Positions 1 through 8,355 of a stretch of DNA of 37,750 bases are shown in pieces. Every line of letters begins with the position of its first letter. Position 1 is the stretch's first letter. The notes beneath the pieces were generated by a model, which saw only the letters and a list, made by a program, of their open reading frames with translations, did no database searches and was not told where the DNA came from. A program made the position numbers and the translations under genes. The DNA lies in assembly GCA_002480345.1 (NCBI GenBank), contig DLBY01000104.1:16411-54160 (forward strand), written 5' to 3'. Origin of the DNA: Phycisphaerales bacterium UBA7812 (GTDB taxonomy: Bacteria; Planctomycetota; Phycisphaerae; Phycisphaerales; UBA1924).

Positions 1-988
1 CCCGCAGCATCGCCGCCTGCGAGTCCGCGTCCGCGCCCTCGATGTTCAGGTTCGTGCGCTGGTACGCCGCGAGGCGCGCCGATCGCGTCACGAGGCTACC
101 GGCGCGGAAGGTCTGGAACTTGACCGCGTCAGCGCCCGCGTCCGCCGCCGCGTCGACGAGACGGTGCGCGAGGTCCTCGTCCCCGTTGTGGTTCACCCCC
201 GCCTCGGCGATCACGAAGCACGGACGCCCCTCACCGATCGTCCGCGCGCCGGCGGGCGTCTCGATCGTGACCGAGGTCTCGCGGTCCACGCCCAGCAGGG
301 CGCGGACCGTTTCCAGGTCCGCGGGCCCGTCGATGTCCACGGCCCGCTCCCGGTCCACGCGCACCCCCACGCTCTCCCCGGGGACGGCAAGGGCGCCCCG
401 CGTGCGCACGAAATCCGCCGAGCACAGATAGCACCCGACGGGGCGGTACGCCGGGGCCTGCGTTTGCCGCCGACCCGGATCGAAACCCGTCGCGCCGTGC
501 ACGAACCCCGCGCCGTCGATCGTCAGCGACCAGGCGAGGGGGTGATCGAGTTCCGCGACCAGCGCGACCGACGCCGCGCCGTCGCGCCACGCCCGGACCA
601 TGGGCTCGAGATCGTGCGCGCGGAGCAGGGGCGAGGTGGGCTGGAGCAGCAGGACCGCGTCGCAGGGCGCGCCCCGGTCGCTGGCGAGGGTGAGCTCGTG
701 CTGCACGACCGCGAGGCTCGTCGCGTCGTCGGTCGCGAGGTGGGCCGGGCGGAGCCCGCCGTCCCGCGGGCCGGGGCGGTCCCGATCGGGCCACGCCTCC
801 GCGATCGCGGGGTCATCGGTCGAGAGCCTGAGCGTGAGCTCGATCCCGGCGCCCCGCAGGCGTTCCCGCAGGTCCGACAGGGTCCGGTGGGACCAGGCGA
901 CGAGCGGGCGACCCGCGAGGGGGGCGATGTTCTTGCCGGGCAGGCCCTTGGAGCCGCCGCGAGCGGTGACGAGCCCGAGGATGCGCAT
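1..988 (-). CDS. Fused CMP-sialic-acid-type cytidylyltransferase / NeuB-type synthase (5' part)
   Basis: The open frame from ATG at 988 runs without a stop through 329 codons to the left edge, so the 3' end is missing. Residues 1-232 match the CMP-N-acylneuraminate cytidylyltransferase (NeuA/LegF/PseF) fold: the nucleotide-binding loop TARGGSKGLPGKNI (8-21), QPTSPLL (about 117-123) and a VDIDGPADLE end (217-226). After a short linker, residues 257-329 begin a NeuB/LegI/PseI synthase: CFVIAEAGVNHNG (257-269) and GADAVKFQTF (285-294). By family knowledge NeuB condenses PEP with a hexosamine to a nonulosonic acid and NeuA activates the product with CTP, so the polypeptide would carry two consecutive steps of surface-sugar synthesis. 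Which sugar is made cannot be told. I re-read the codons across the junction and saw no frameshift. A small gene starts divergently 38 bp away. Confidence 0.85.
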   Translation of the reverse strand, partial: MRILGLVTARGGSKGLPGKNIAPLAGRPLVAWSHRTLSDLRERLRGAGIELTLRLSTDDPAIAEAWPDRDRPGPRDGGLRPAHLATDDATSLAVVQHELTLASDRGAPCDAVLLLQPTSPLLRAHDLEPMVRAWRDGAASVALVAELDHPLAWSLTIDGAGFVHGATGFDPGRRQTQAPAYRPVGCYLCSADFVRTRGALAVPGESVGVRVDRERAVDIDGPADLETVRALLGVDRETSVTIETPAGARTIGEGRPCFVIAEAGVNHNGDEDLAHRLVDAAADAGADAVKFQTFRAGSLVTRSARLAAYQRTNLNIEGADADSQAAMLR

Positions 989-1026
989 ACCCCATGATCG
1001 GCGATCTCGGGGCGTAGCCTTCACGC

Positions 1027-1245
1027 ATGGGCGTGATGATCGGGACAACGATCGTGGTCGCGATCCTGACGCTGATCGGGACCGTGATCTGGTGGGCGAT
1101 GATGAACGACTGGGAAGCCAAGGACCGGCGCGCCCGGGGTCGTCATATCACCGACCATGATCGGCAGCCCGCCGCCCGCCCCGGAGGCGTCCCGACGGAC
1201 CAAGACCGCGACGACGGGGAGGGCCCCCGGATCGTGAAGCTCTGA
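1027..1245 (+). CDS. Small single-pass membrane protein, unknown function
   Basis: This 72-residue frame begins MGVMIGTTIVVAILTLIG and holds one convincing hydrophobic segment (about residues 4-26) followed by WEAKDRRARG and a polar, highly charged tail. The positive charges after the helix suggest N-out/C-in topology. It lies between the divergent sugar-enzyme gene (38 bp away) and the convergent leuS (33 bp away). No clear Shine-Dalgarno precedes ATG 1027; ATG 1036 is an alternative start. No family was recognised. The hydrophobic-then-charged pattern is unlike the Arg/Ala-rich shadow frames of this GC-rich DNA, which is the main reason to accept it. Confidence 0.5.
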   Translation: MGVMIGTTIVVAILTLIGTVIWWAMMNDWEAKDRRARGRHITDHDRQPAARPGGVPTDQDRDDGEGPRIVKL

Positions 1246-1278
1246 TCCCGGGTTCCGGACCCCGGCGCGCGCCCCCGA

Positions 1279-4209
1279 TCAGTTCGCGACGATGTTGACC
1301 AGGCGTCCTGGGACGACGATCACCTTGCGGATCGTCTTGCCCTCCAGCTGCGCCTTGATCTTGTCGTCGTTGAGCGCCGCGTCCTCCATCTGCTTCTGGT
1401 CCGCGTCCGCGGGGACGACGACCTTCCCGCGCACCTTGCCCAGGATCTGCACGGGGATCTCGACCTCGTCGTCGGTCAGCATCGCCTCGTCGTAGGCGGG
1501 CCACCCGGCCTGCGCGAGCGAGACGACCCCGATCGATCCGAGCAGCCCCAGCCGATCGGCGATCTCGTCGGCGAGGTGGGGCGCGAAGGGCGAGAGGATG
1601 CGCATGAACCGGTCCATCTGGTCGCGCGTCAGCGTCCCCGCGCTCCCGTCGAGCCCGCCCCTGGGCGTCGCGGCGTTCTTGAACTCGATCATCGCCGCGA
1701 TCGCGGTGTTGAACGCGAGCTTCTCGATGTCGGCGCCGACCTTCGCGATCGTGCGGTGCAGGGCCTTCTCGATCGCGTCGTCGGGCGCATCCGCGACACG
1801 GGGGGTGCCGGTGCCCTCGTCGATGCAGAGGCGCCAGACATCGCGCAGGAAGCGGAACATGCCCCCGATCGCGCGGGTGTCCCAGGGCTTGCTCTGCTCG
1901 AGCGGGCCCATGTACATCTCGTAGAGGCGGAAGGTGTCGGCCCCGAAATCCGCGATCACATCGTCGGGGTTGACGACATTCTTCAGGCTCTTGGACATCT
2001 TCGCGACGATCTGCCCGACCCGATCGCCGGTCTCGGTCTCGATGTACTCCGGCGCGTCGTCGGTGCCCCGGTTCTCCACCTGGTCGATCGGCACGAGGCT
2101 CTTATCGGCGCGCTGATAGGCGTGGCTGAGGATCAGCCCCTGGTGGAAGAGCTTCTGGAAGGGCTCGGGCGTCATCACCTCGCCCAGGTCGAACAGCACC
2201 TTGTGCCAGAACCGCGCGTAGAGCAGGTGCAGCACCGCGTGCTCGGCGCCACCCACATACAGGTCCACGCCTCCCGGCTGCGCGAGGTCGGGCGGGAAGG
2301 TCCCGTACCGCTCGACTTCCTCCCGCGAGACGCCCGCCTTGGGCTTGAGCATCCAGGCGCGGTCCGCGTCGCGCCCGATGAACCGCTCGCTGTTCTTCGG
2401 GTCGCAGTACCGCAGGTAGTACCAGCACGAGCCCGCCCAGCCCGGCATCGTGTTCGTCTCGCGGCGCACATGCGCGTCCGCCGGCAGGTCCGCGACACCC
2501 GCGGCGCCCGCGGTCGTGTTCACCCAGTCGGTCGCCTTCCCGAGCAGGGGCTGCGGGTCTTCGCTCTCGACGGGCTGGTAGTCATCCATCGGCGGGAGCG
2601 TGACGGGCAGCGTCTCCTCGCCCACCGCGTGGTGGAAGCCCCGGTCGTCGTAGACGATCGGGAAGGGCTCGCCCCAGTACCGCTGCCGGCTGAACAGCCA
2701 GTCGCGGAGCTTGTAATTGACCTTGCGCTGGCCCTTCCCCTGCGCCTCGAGCCAATCGATGATCTCGCTTTTGGCGCGGTCCTTGGGCATGCCGTTGAGG
2801 AAATCGGAATTGATCGCGGGCCCGTCCCCCGTGTACGCCTTGCCCTCGAACCCTTCCGGGGGCTGCACGGTGCGGACGATGTCGAGCCCGAAGGTCTCCG
2901 CGAATTCCCAGTCGCGTTCGTCCTGCGCGGGGACCGCCATGATCGCGCCGGTCCCGTAACCCATCAGGACATAGTCCGCGGTCCAGACGGGGATCCGCTT
3001 GCCGTTCGCGGGGTTGATCGCGTCGATGCCGAGCGGGACGCCCGTTTTGTCCTTGTTTTCCTGCCGCTCCACATCGGTGCGGTTGCGCGCCTGCTCGATA
3101 TAGGCCCGGATCGCGTCGTGATCGCCGCTGCCCGAGCGTTCGTCGAGCACCGCGCCGACCAGCGGGTGCTCGGGCGCGACGACCATGAAGGTCGCGCCGA
3201 ACAGCGTGTCGGGGCGTGTCGTGAAGACCCGCAAGGGCAGGCCCATGTGCGCGACGGGCGCGTCGGCGAGCTCAAAGTCGATGTGCGCGCCCTCGCTCTT
3301 GCCGATCCATTCCGCCTGCATCGTCCGCGTGCTGGAGGGCCAGTCGAGATTGTCCAGGTCCCGCAGGAGGCGGTCCGCGTAGGCGGTGATCCGGAACTGC
3401 CACTGGCGGAGGGGCTTGCGGAACACGGGGAACCCGCCCCGCTCGCTCTTGCCGTCGATGACCTCCTCGTTGGCGAGCGCCGTGCCCAGCTTGGGGCACC
3501 AGTTGACGGTCTGCTCCGCGATGTAGGCGAGGCGGTACGAGTCGATGATCGCCCGCCTGGTCTCGTCGTCGAGCTCGTGCCATTTGAACAGCTCGGCGCC
3601 GCTGCGACCCGCGGACCCGTACTCCGCCGCGTCGGGGTTGAAGGACGCGGGGAGCCGCCCCGATTCGAGCTTCTCGATGAGTTCTTCGATGGGCTTGGCG
3701 CGGTCCGCCTCGGTGTCGTACCAGGCGTTGTAGATCTTCAGGAAGATCCACTGGGTCCACTTGTAGTAGTCGGGGTCGATGGTCCCGAACTCGCGCGACC
3801 AGTCGTAGCAGAATCCGAACCGCTGGAGCTGGCGCCGGAAGTTGTCGATCGCCTTCTTGGTCGTGATCTCGGGGTGGACACCCGTCTGGATCGCGTACTG
3901 CTCCGCGGGCAGGCCGAACGCGTCCCAGCCCATCGGGTGCAGGACATTGAACCCCTTCATCTTCTTGAAGCGGCAGATGATGTCCGTCGCGGTGTAGCCC
4001 TCCGGGTGTCCCACATGCAGGCCCGCGCCGGAGGGATAGGGGAACATGTCGAGGCAATAGAACCGCGGCGCGTCCGCGTCCCAGCCGTCCTCGCCCGGGT
4101 TGGGCTGGCGGAAGATCTCCGCGTCCGACCACGCCTGCTGGCGCGCGGTCTCGATGCTCCCCGCGAGCGAAGCGGTGTACCGATGCTGGCTCTGTTCGGT
4201 CTGTGTCAT
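1279..4209 (-). CDS. leuS: Leucyl-tRNA synthetase
   Basis: This class Ia aminoacyl-tRNA synthetase charges tRNA-Leu with leucine in the cytoplasm. The 976-residue product has the HIGH signature as HVGHP (65-69) after CLDMFPYPSGAG, and the KMSKS loop AKMSKSLKN (KMSKS at 737-741). Between them is the CP1 editing domain, including TTRPDTLFGATF and a T-rich editing pocket. The C-terminal part has the anticodon-binding helices and the small C-terminal domain with VEIPVQILGKVRGKV. It is about a hundred residues longer than the E. coli enzyme through several insertions. ATG 4209 is followed by a short polar leader before the conserved core. The upstream TrkA-C gene is co-oriented, with an 89-bp gap. 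Confidence 0.97.
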   Translation of the reverse strand: MTQTEQSQHRYTASLAGSIETARQQAWSDAEIFRQPNPGEDGWDADAPRFYCLDMFPYPSGAGLHVGHPEGYTATDIICRFKKMKGFNVLHPMGWDAFGLPAEQYAIQTGVHPEITTKKAIDNFRRQLQRFGFCYDWSREFGTIDPDYYKWTQWIFLKIYNAWYDTEADRAKPIEELIEKLESGRLPASFNPDAAEYGSAGRSGAELFKWHELDDETRRAIIDSYRLAYIAEQTVNWCPKLGTALANEEVIDGKSERGGFPVFRKPLRQWQFRITAYADRLLRDLDNLDWPSSTRTMQAEWIGKSEGAHIDFELADAPVAHMGLPLRVFTTRPDTLFGATFMVVAPEHPLVGAVLDERSGSGDHDAIRAYIEQARNRTDVERQENKDKTGVPLGIDAINPANGKRIPVWTADYVLMGYGTGAIMAVPAQDERDWEFAETFGLDIVRTVQPPEGFEGKAYTGDGPAINSDFLNGMPKDRAKSEIIDWLEAQGKGQRKVNYKLRDWLFSRQRYWGEPFPIVYDDRGFHHAVGEETLPVTLPPMDDYQPVESEDPQPLLGKATDWVNTTAGAAGVADLPADAHVRRETNTMPGWAGSCWYYLRYCDPKNSERFIGRDADRAWMLKPKAGVSREEVERYGTFPPDLAQPGGVDLYVGGAEHAVLHLLYARFWHKVLFDLGEVMTPEPFQKLFHQGLILSHAYQRADKSLVPIDQVENRGTDDAPEYIETETGDRVGQIVAKMSKSLKNVVNPDDVIADFGADTFRLYEMYMGPLEQSKPWDTRAIGGMFRFLRDVWRLCIDEGTGTPRVADAPDDAIEKALHRTIAKVGADIEKLAFNTAIAAMIEFKNAATPRGGLDGSAGTLTRDQMDRFMRILSPFAPHLADEIADRLGLLGSIGVVSLAQAGWPAYDEAMLTDDEVEIPVQILGKVRGKVVVPADADQKQMEDAALNDDKIKAQLEGKTIRKVIVVPGRLVNIVAN

Positions 4210-4298
4210 TGCTCGCGCGTTCCGAATGGCGGTGGCAGGAGGCCCGGATCGGGCGGGAGAAACCGGACAGCGAGTATAGAGACCACGCCCACGCCCGT

Positions 4299-5102
4299 TC
4301 AGGGGCGTTCCGGGCTTTCGTCATCGGGCGGTCCGTCCTCGGCGTCCTCGGCCTGTTCCGCCTCGGTCCGCTCGATCTCGTGCTGCTCCCGCCGGGCCCG
4401 CTGGTGCTCCGCCTCGCCCTCGAGGCCCGCCTTGCGCTCGTCGATCCGGCGGAGCACCTCGGAGCGCCCATACACCAGCAGTTGCTGCTCCGCCTCGAGC
4501 CGCGTCGAGCCCGTCGGGGCGCCGCGGTAGGCGCCGTCGGGCTCGACGATCGCGAGCACCAGCGCGCCCTCCTCGCTGAGCTGGAGATCCGCGAGCGTGC
4601 GCCCTTCGAGCCAGTCGCCCTCTTTGACATTGAGTTCGCTGACGCCGTACTCGCCCCCGATGTGGAACAGGCTCGCGTAGTCGCGGGTGTCGAGCCCCGT
4701 GTAGCGCTTGAGGAAGCGCCGGATGACCCGCCTGAGCAGGAGATCGACGCGCCGGCTCTCGCTGAGCCCCCAGAGCAGGACGAGCCCCACCACGAGGATC
4801 GCGACGCGGAGGAACGACTGCTGCTCGTCGGCGCCGCCGAACCCGATGAGCAGCGTGGTGATCATCGAGATGAGCCCCGCGCCGCGGACGATCATGAGCA
4901 TGGTGATGATCCGCCGACGCACGGGGTGGTTGACGATCTTCTCGCTCTCGCTCGTGGTGAACCCGGTGCCGGTCCACGCGCTCCGCGCCTGGAACTTCGC
5001 GGATTCGTGGCTCAGCCCCGTCAGCGAGAGCGCGATCGTCGCGATGCGCACCACGACGATCGACACCACGAGCACGAAAAGGAATGTGAGAATCGCCGCC
5101 AT
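4299..5102 (-). CDS. TrkA-C (RCK_C) domain membrane protein
   Basis: The 267-residue protein has three membrane segments (about residues 3-25, 65-88 and 97-115) and a C-terminal RCK_C/TrkA-C ligand-binding fold (about 150-220: GVSELNVKEGDWLEGRTLADLQLSEEGALVLAIV...). It ends in a highly charged Glu/Arg/Asp tail with coiled-coil character (about 220-267). TrkA-C domains bind small ligands and gate transport proteins. With only three helices and no K+ selectivity filter this is not itself a recognisable K+ channel, so it may be a regulatory membrane subunit. The segment SAWTGTGFTTSESEKIVNHPVRR between the helices resembles family proteins with the same N-terminus. It lies upstream of leuS on the same strand. 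Confidence 0.75.
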   Translation of the reverse strand: MAAILTFLFVLVVSIVVVRIATIALSLTGLSHESAKFQARSAWTGTGFTTSESEKIVNHPVRRRIITMLMIVRGAGLISMITTLLIGFGGADEQQSFLRVAILVVGLVLLWGLSESRRVDLLLRRVIRRFLKRYTGLDTRDYASLFHIGGEYGVSELNVKEGDWLEGRTLADLQLSEEGALVLAIVEPDGAYRGAPTGSTRLEAEQQLLVYGRSEVLRRIDERKAGLEGEAEHQRARREQHEIERTEAEQAEDAEDGPPDDESPERP

Positions 5103-5140
5103 GCCTGGCCCATCCTAACGGGTCGGCTCCGCGCCGCGGA

Positions 5141-5719
5141 TCAGGCGCGAGTCCGGCCCTGCACGGGGGTCATACGCTCGATGAGCGACGCGTGCGCAGG
5201 CAGGGCCCGGGCGAGCGTGTGCGCGCGATCCGGGGTGATCAGCTCGAAGTCCTGCCACTCGAACCCCGGCGCGACGGTGCACCCCAGCAGCGCGAACCCG
5301 TACGCGGCGCCGGGTGCGTCGTCCGTCTCCGCGAGGACCGCGCCCTGCCAGACATGCCGCGGCGCGAGCACCTGGGGGCGCTGGCCCCGCGCGAGGTCGG
5401 GGCCGATCGTCACGACCTCCGCGTTGCGCACGACGCCGTCCCCGCCGAAGGTCTCGGTCCCGTCGTCGATCTGCAACTGGATCACCGGGTCGCCCAGGTA
5501 GTGGTGGAAGACCTCGTCGGCGCGCACGCGATGCAGCGCGCTCGACTCGCCGGGCCGCAGCAGGTAGTAGATCTGGGTGCTCCCGGCTCGCTCGGGAGCG
5601 TCGGCGCCCGTGCGCACGCGCGTCGCCGACCGGTAGGTCTCCCGGAACGCGCCCCCCTCGTGGGGGAGGGGCTCGAGACCGAGCGTCTCGATCACGCTGT
5701 CGGCGGTGGGGCGGTCCAT
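5141..5719 (-). CDS. Cupin superfamily protein (DUF985 type)
   Basis: This 192-residue single-domain cupin belongs to the DUF985/cupin_5 family. Conserved features include an N-terminal LGLEPLPHEGGAFRETYRS, the STQIYYLL strand, and metal-site-like residues in SALHRVRADEVFHHYLGDP (His63, Glu69, His72/73). The C-terminus has GFALLGCTVAPGFEWQDFEL, which is typical of the family. The frame is open much further upstream, but the family begins near this ATG (MDRPTADSVIETLGL), so 5719 is preferred. The biochemical function is unknown. It reads away from the divergent Lon-N-domain gene at 5810. Confidence 0.85.
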   Translation of the reverse strand: MDRPTADSVIETLGLEPLPHEGGAFRETYRSATRVRTGADAPERAGSTQIYYLLRPGESSALHRVRADEVFHHYLGDPVIQLQIDDGTETFGGDGVVRNAEVVTIGPDLARGQRPQVLAPRHVWQGAVLAETDDAPGAAYGFALLGCTVAPGFEWQDFELITPDRAHTLARALPAHASLIERMTPVQGRTRA

Positions 5720-5809
5720 GCCCAAGCGTACGGGGGTGCGGATTGCCGGCTCGGCCCCGCATCGGCGCGGCGTTTCATCTCGTATCCTGATGAAGAGAGA
5801 GCGTGCATC

Positions 5810-6508
5810 ATGGCCGAAGAAGTCTCCATCCGCGTCAATTTCTCCAGGCCCATGCCCCTGTTCCCGCTCGGGCAGGTGGTCATGCTCCCCCAGCAGATCA
5901 CCCCACTGCACATATTCGAGCCCCGCTACCGGCAGATGGTGAGCCGGGCGCTGGACAGCTCGGGGCAGATCGCGATGGCGCGGATCGCCGGGTCGCTGGT
6001 GACGGGGCCCACCCCGCCTCTCAAACCCGCGGTGTGCGTGGGGCAGATCGTCCAGCACGAGACGCTCGAGGACGGGCGGTACAACATCATCCTCCAGGGC
6101 GTCTGTCGGGCACGGATCGTCGAGGAGGACGAGCCCGACGAGGACCGGATGTACCGCCAGGCGATGCTCGAGCCCATCGAAGACGACGAGGACGAATCAC
6201 TGCGGGCCGAGGGCTTCCGAGACTGGATCCGCGATGAGCTCGACAGCGGGGAACTCCGCCGGCTCGCGGCGGCGGACGAGCTCAAGAAACTCGTGTCAAA
6301 CGAGCAAATCCCATCACCCGTTCTGGTGGAGATCATCTCGTTCGCGTTGGTGACGGATGACGCGACCCGGTACGCGCTGCTCGCGGAGGGCAGCCTCGAT
6401 CGGCGGGCGCGGCTCGTGCAATCGAACCTCGACGGGCTCGCCTCGCTGATCCGAAAAGCGGTGGCCCAGAAACCGGGGGAATGGCCCAAGGGCACCAGCT
6501 GGAACTGA
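5810..6508 (+). CDS. Lon N-terminal (substrate-binding) domain protein
   Basis: The 232-residue protein has the LON N-terminal domain but no AAA+ or protease part. The diagnostic stretch is PLFPLGQVVMLPQQ followed by LHIFEPRYRQM (about residues 16-43). GQIVQHETLEDGRYNIILQGVCRARI is also typical. The second half is an acidic linker (EDDEDES) and a helical bundle resembling the Lon middle region. Stand-alone proteins of this type are widespread in bacteria, and their function is not settled; substrate recognition or PUA-like binding is assumed. ATG 5810 fits the family N-terminus, whereas the frame's upstream extension is the antisense of the cupin gene. Confidence 0.88.
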   Translation: MAEEVSIRVNFSRPMPLFPLGQVVMLPQQITPLHIFEPRYRQMVSRALDSSGQIAMARIAGSLVTGPTPPLKPAVCVGQIVQHETLEDGRYNIILQGVCRARIVEEDEPDEDRMYRQAMLEPIEDDEDESLRAEGFRDWIRDELDSGELRRLAAADELKKLVSNEQIPSPVLVEIISFALVTDDATRYALLAEGSLDRRARLVQSNLDGLASLIRKAVAQKPGEWPKGTSWN

Positions 6509-6573
6509 AATCGGCTCGGCAACGATTGTTATCGGACGCAACTGGCCGAGAATGGTGCAACGAGATCGTGGAT

Positions 6574-6606
6574 CCGCGGAAATACTCTCGGGCCCGCGGG
6601 GGTTTT
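6574..6606 (+). terminator. Possible intrinsic terminator after the Lon-N-domain gene
   Basis: CCGCGG at 6574-6579 can pair with CCGCGG at 6594-6599, and the stem is followed after GGG by TTTT (6603-6606). The stem is short and the T tract has only four residues, so this is weak. It lies 66 nt beyond the stop of the Lon-N-domain gene. Confidence 0.3.
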
Positions 6607-6694
6607 CCAGTAAGCTAGCAGACGCAAACCTGTATGCAAGGCTTCCCGGTCGGCTGGTCTGCCCGCCCCGGAGGCAATCGAGAAGGAGGTCGTG

Positions 6695-6967
6695 ATGAAG
6701 CGCAAGAACAGGCAACGGGTCGCCGTGCTCGCGGCTGGGCTCGCGGGCGTGCTCGCGGTCCAGTCCGGCTGCAACAACGCGGGCGAGGGTGCGCTCTCCG
6801 GCGCGGCGTTGGGCAGCCTCGCGGGTCTGGGCCTGGGCAGCCTGACTGGCGATGCCGGCAAGGGTGCCGCCGCCGGCGCGATCATCGGCGGCCTGGGCGG
6901 CGCGGTGCTGGGCGACCAGAACCAGCGGCGTGACAACCGGCGTTACCGCTACGACGACGACTATTGA
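6695..6967 (+). CDS. Glycine-zipper lipoprotein
   Basis: The 90-residue product has a basic N-terminus (MKRKNRQR), a hydrophobic signal segment and a lipobox-like LAVQSGC with Cys26; Gln at -3 makes it imperfect. A glycine-zipper follows (SGAALGSLAGLGLGSLTGDAGKGAAAGAIIGGLGGAVLGDQ), then an Arg/Tyr/Asp tail. Glycine-zipper proteins of the YMGG/OsmB/SlyB kind are small envelope proteins whose two helices pack in the membrane. A strong Shine-Dalgarno GGAGG (6685-6689) sits five bases before ATG 6695, which favours this start over GTG 6692. A strong terminator follows, so the gene is probably monocistronic. Confidence 0.85.
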   Translation: MKRKNRQRVAVLAAGLAGVLAVQSGCNNAGEGALSGAALGSLAGLGLGSLTGDAGKGAAAGAIIGGLGGAVLGDQNQRRDNRRYRYDDDY

Positions 6968-6987
6968 TCCGGGATGAACATCTGCCG

Positions 6988-7019
6988 GCCCGCGTCGGAT
7001 TGACCGGCGCGGGCTTTTT
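6988..7019 (+). terminator. Rho-independent terminator of the glycine-zipper lipoprotein gene
   Basis: GCCCGCG (6988-6994) pairs with CGCGGGC (7008-7014). The stem continues inward (TCGG/CCGG) to a loop ATTGA, giving an 11-bp stem including one wobble pair. It is followed by TTTTT (7015-7019). It lies 20 nt after the stop codon. Confidence 0.85.
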
Positions 7020-7091
7020 CGTGCGCGCACGCTCCGTCACCCCGCCGGGGTCTGTCTGGGGCGGATCGCGCCGCATCACTATCATGCGTGT

Positions 7092-8348
7092 ATGACCACA
7101 CTGCAATCCAACTTCGACGCGCGCACCGCACGGGTCCTCGACGAACTGACCCGCAAGGGCGAGTACAAGCACCTGCAGATGATCCAGGGCCCGATGGGCC
7201 CGACCGTCACGCTCCGACAGGACGACGGGTCGTCCAAGGAAGTGCTCTGCTTCTGCAGCAACAACTACCTGGGCCTCGCCAACGACCCGCGCGTCGTCGA
7301 GGCGGGCATCGAGGGGCTCAAGAAATACGGCGCGGGCACCGCCTCCGTCCGCTTCATCTGCGGCACCTTCGACTGCCACGAGACCATCGAGCACACGATC
7401 GCCCAGTACATGGGCACCGAGGCGAGCTACACCTTTGTCAGTTGCTGGACCGCGAACGAGGCGATCTATCCGACCTTTGCCGAGCCGGGCGACATCATCA
7501 TCAGTGATGCGCTCAACCACGCCTGCATCATCGACGGCATCCGCCTCGCCGCGACGATGAAGAAGGGCGTGCACAAGACCGTCTTCCCCCACGCGGATTA
7601 CGGGGTGCTGCGCGAGAAACTGATCGCGGCCGCGAAGGACCCCGAGGTCACCGGGCAGGTCTGGGTCGTCACCGACGGCGTCTTCAGCATGGAGGGCGAC
7701 ATCGCCGACCTGCCCGCCATCCGGGGCCTGTGCGACGAGTTCGGCGCGATGCTGATCGTCGATGACTCGCACGGGCACGGCGTGATGGGCCGAACGGGTC
7801 GAGGCACGCACGAACACTTCGGCATGATGGGCAGGGGCGCCGACGGGGGCGGCACCAGCGGCAACGACATCGGCGAGGTGGACTTTTTTACCGGCACGCT
7901 CGGCAAGGGCCTGGGCGGCGGCGCGGGCGGGTTCGTCGCGGGTTCACGCCGCGGCATCGAACTGCTCATCCAGCGGGGCCGACCGACATTGTTCAGTAAT
8001 GCGTTGCCCGCGACGATCGCGTGCAGTGCCAACAAGGCGATCGAGATCATCATGGACGAGCCCGAGCATGTGCAGCGGCTCAAGACCAATGTCGACACGG
8101 CCCGCAGCAAGATCAAGGCCGCGGGGTTCGATGTGCTCGAGAGCCCGACCGCGATCCTGCCCATTATCGTGGGCGAGACGAGCAAGGCGATCGCCATGAG
8201 CCAGCGCCTGCTCGAGATGGGCGTCTTCGTCATCGGGTTCGGCTACCCGGTGGTGCCGGAGGGCGAGGCGAGGCTCCGCATCCAGATGTCGGCGGCGCAC
8301 ACGGGTGAGCACATCGATGCGTTGGTGGATGCGTTGAAGAAGTTGTGA
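7092..8348 (+). CDS. kbl: Alpha-oxoamine synthase, probably glycine C-acetyltransferase (2-amino-3-ketobutyrate CoA ligase)
   Basis: This 418-residue PLP enzyme of fold type I belongs to the alpha-oxoamine synthase family. It shows CSNNYLGLANDPRV, the SVRFICGTFDCHETIE segment typical of Kbl, DALNHACIIDGIR, VDDSHGHGVMGRTGRG, and the PLP-binding lysine in GTLGKGLGGG (Lys272). Kbl converts 2-amino-3-oxobutyrate and CoA to glycine and acetyl-CoA in threonine breakdown. A glycine-rich insertion (about 245-262) before the PLP lysine makes it slightly longer than usual. No threonine dehydrogenase gene lies beside it. Related BioF/HemA activities cannot be ruled out by motif alone, but the FICGT segment favours Kbl. 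Confidence 0.9.
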   Translation: MTTLQSNFDARTARVLDELTRKGEYKHLQMIQGPMGPTVTLRQDDGSSKEVLCFCSNNYLGLANDPRVVEAGIEGLKKYGAGTASVRFICGTFDCHETIEHTIAQYMGTEASYTFVSCWTANEAIYPTFAEPGDIIISDALNHACIIDGIRLAATMKKGVHKTVFPHADYGVLREKLIAAAKDPEVTGQVWVVTDGVFSMEGDIADLPAIRGLCDEFGAMLIVDDSHGHGVMGRTGRGTHEHFGMMGRGADGGGTSGNDIGEVDFFTGTLGKGLGGGAGGFVAGSRRGIELLIQRGRPTLFSNALPATIACSANKAIEIIMDEPEHVQRLKTNVDTARSKIKAAGFDVLESPTAILPIIVGETSKAIAMSQRLLEMGVFVIGFGYPVVPEGEARLRIQMSAAHTGEHIDALVDALKKL

Positions 8349-8355
8349 GGACCAA

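Noticed and set aside
1576..4530. A 984-codon plus-strand open frame opposite leuS
   Set aside because: It is the antisense shadow of leuS in GC-rich DNA: rich in Arg, Ala, Val, Asp and His, with no recognisable domain, while leuS is certain on the other strand.
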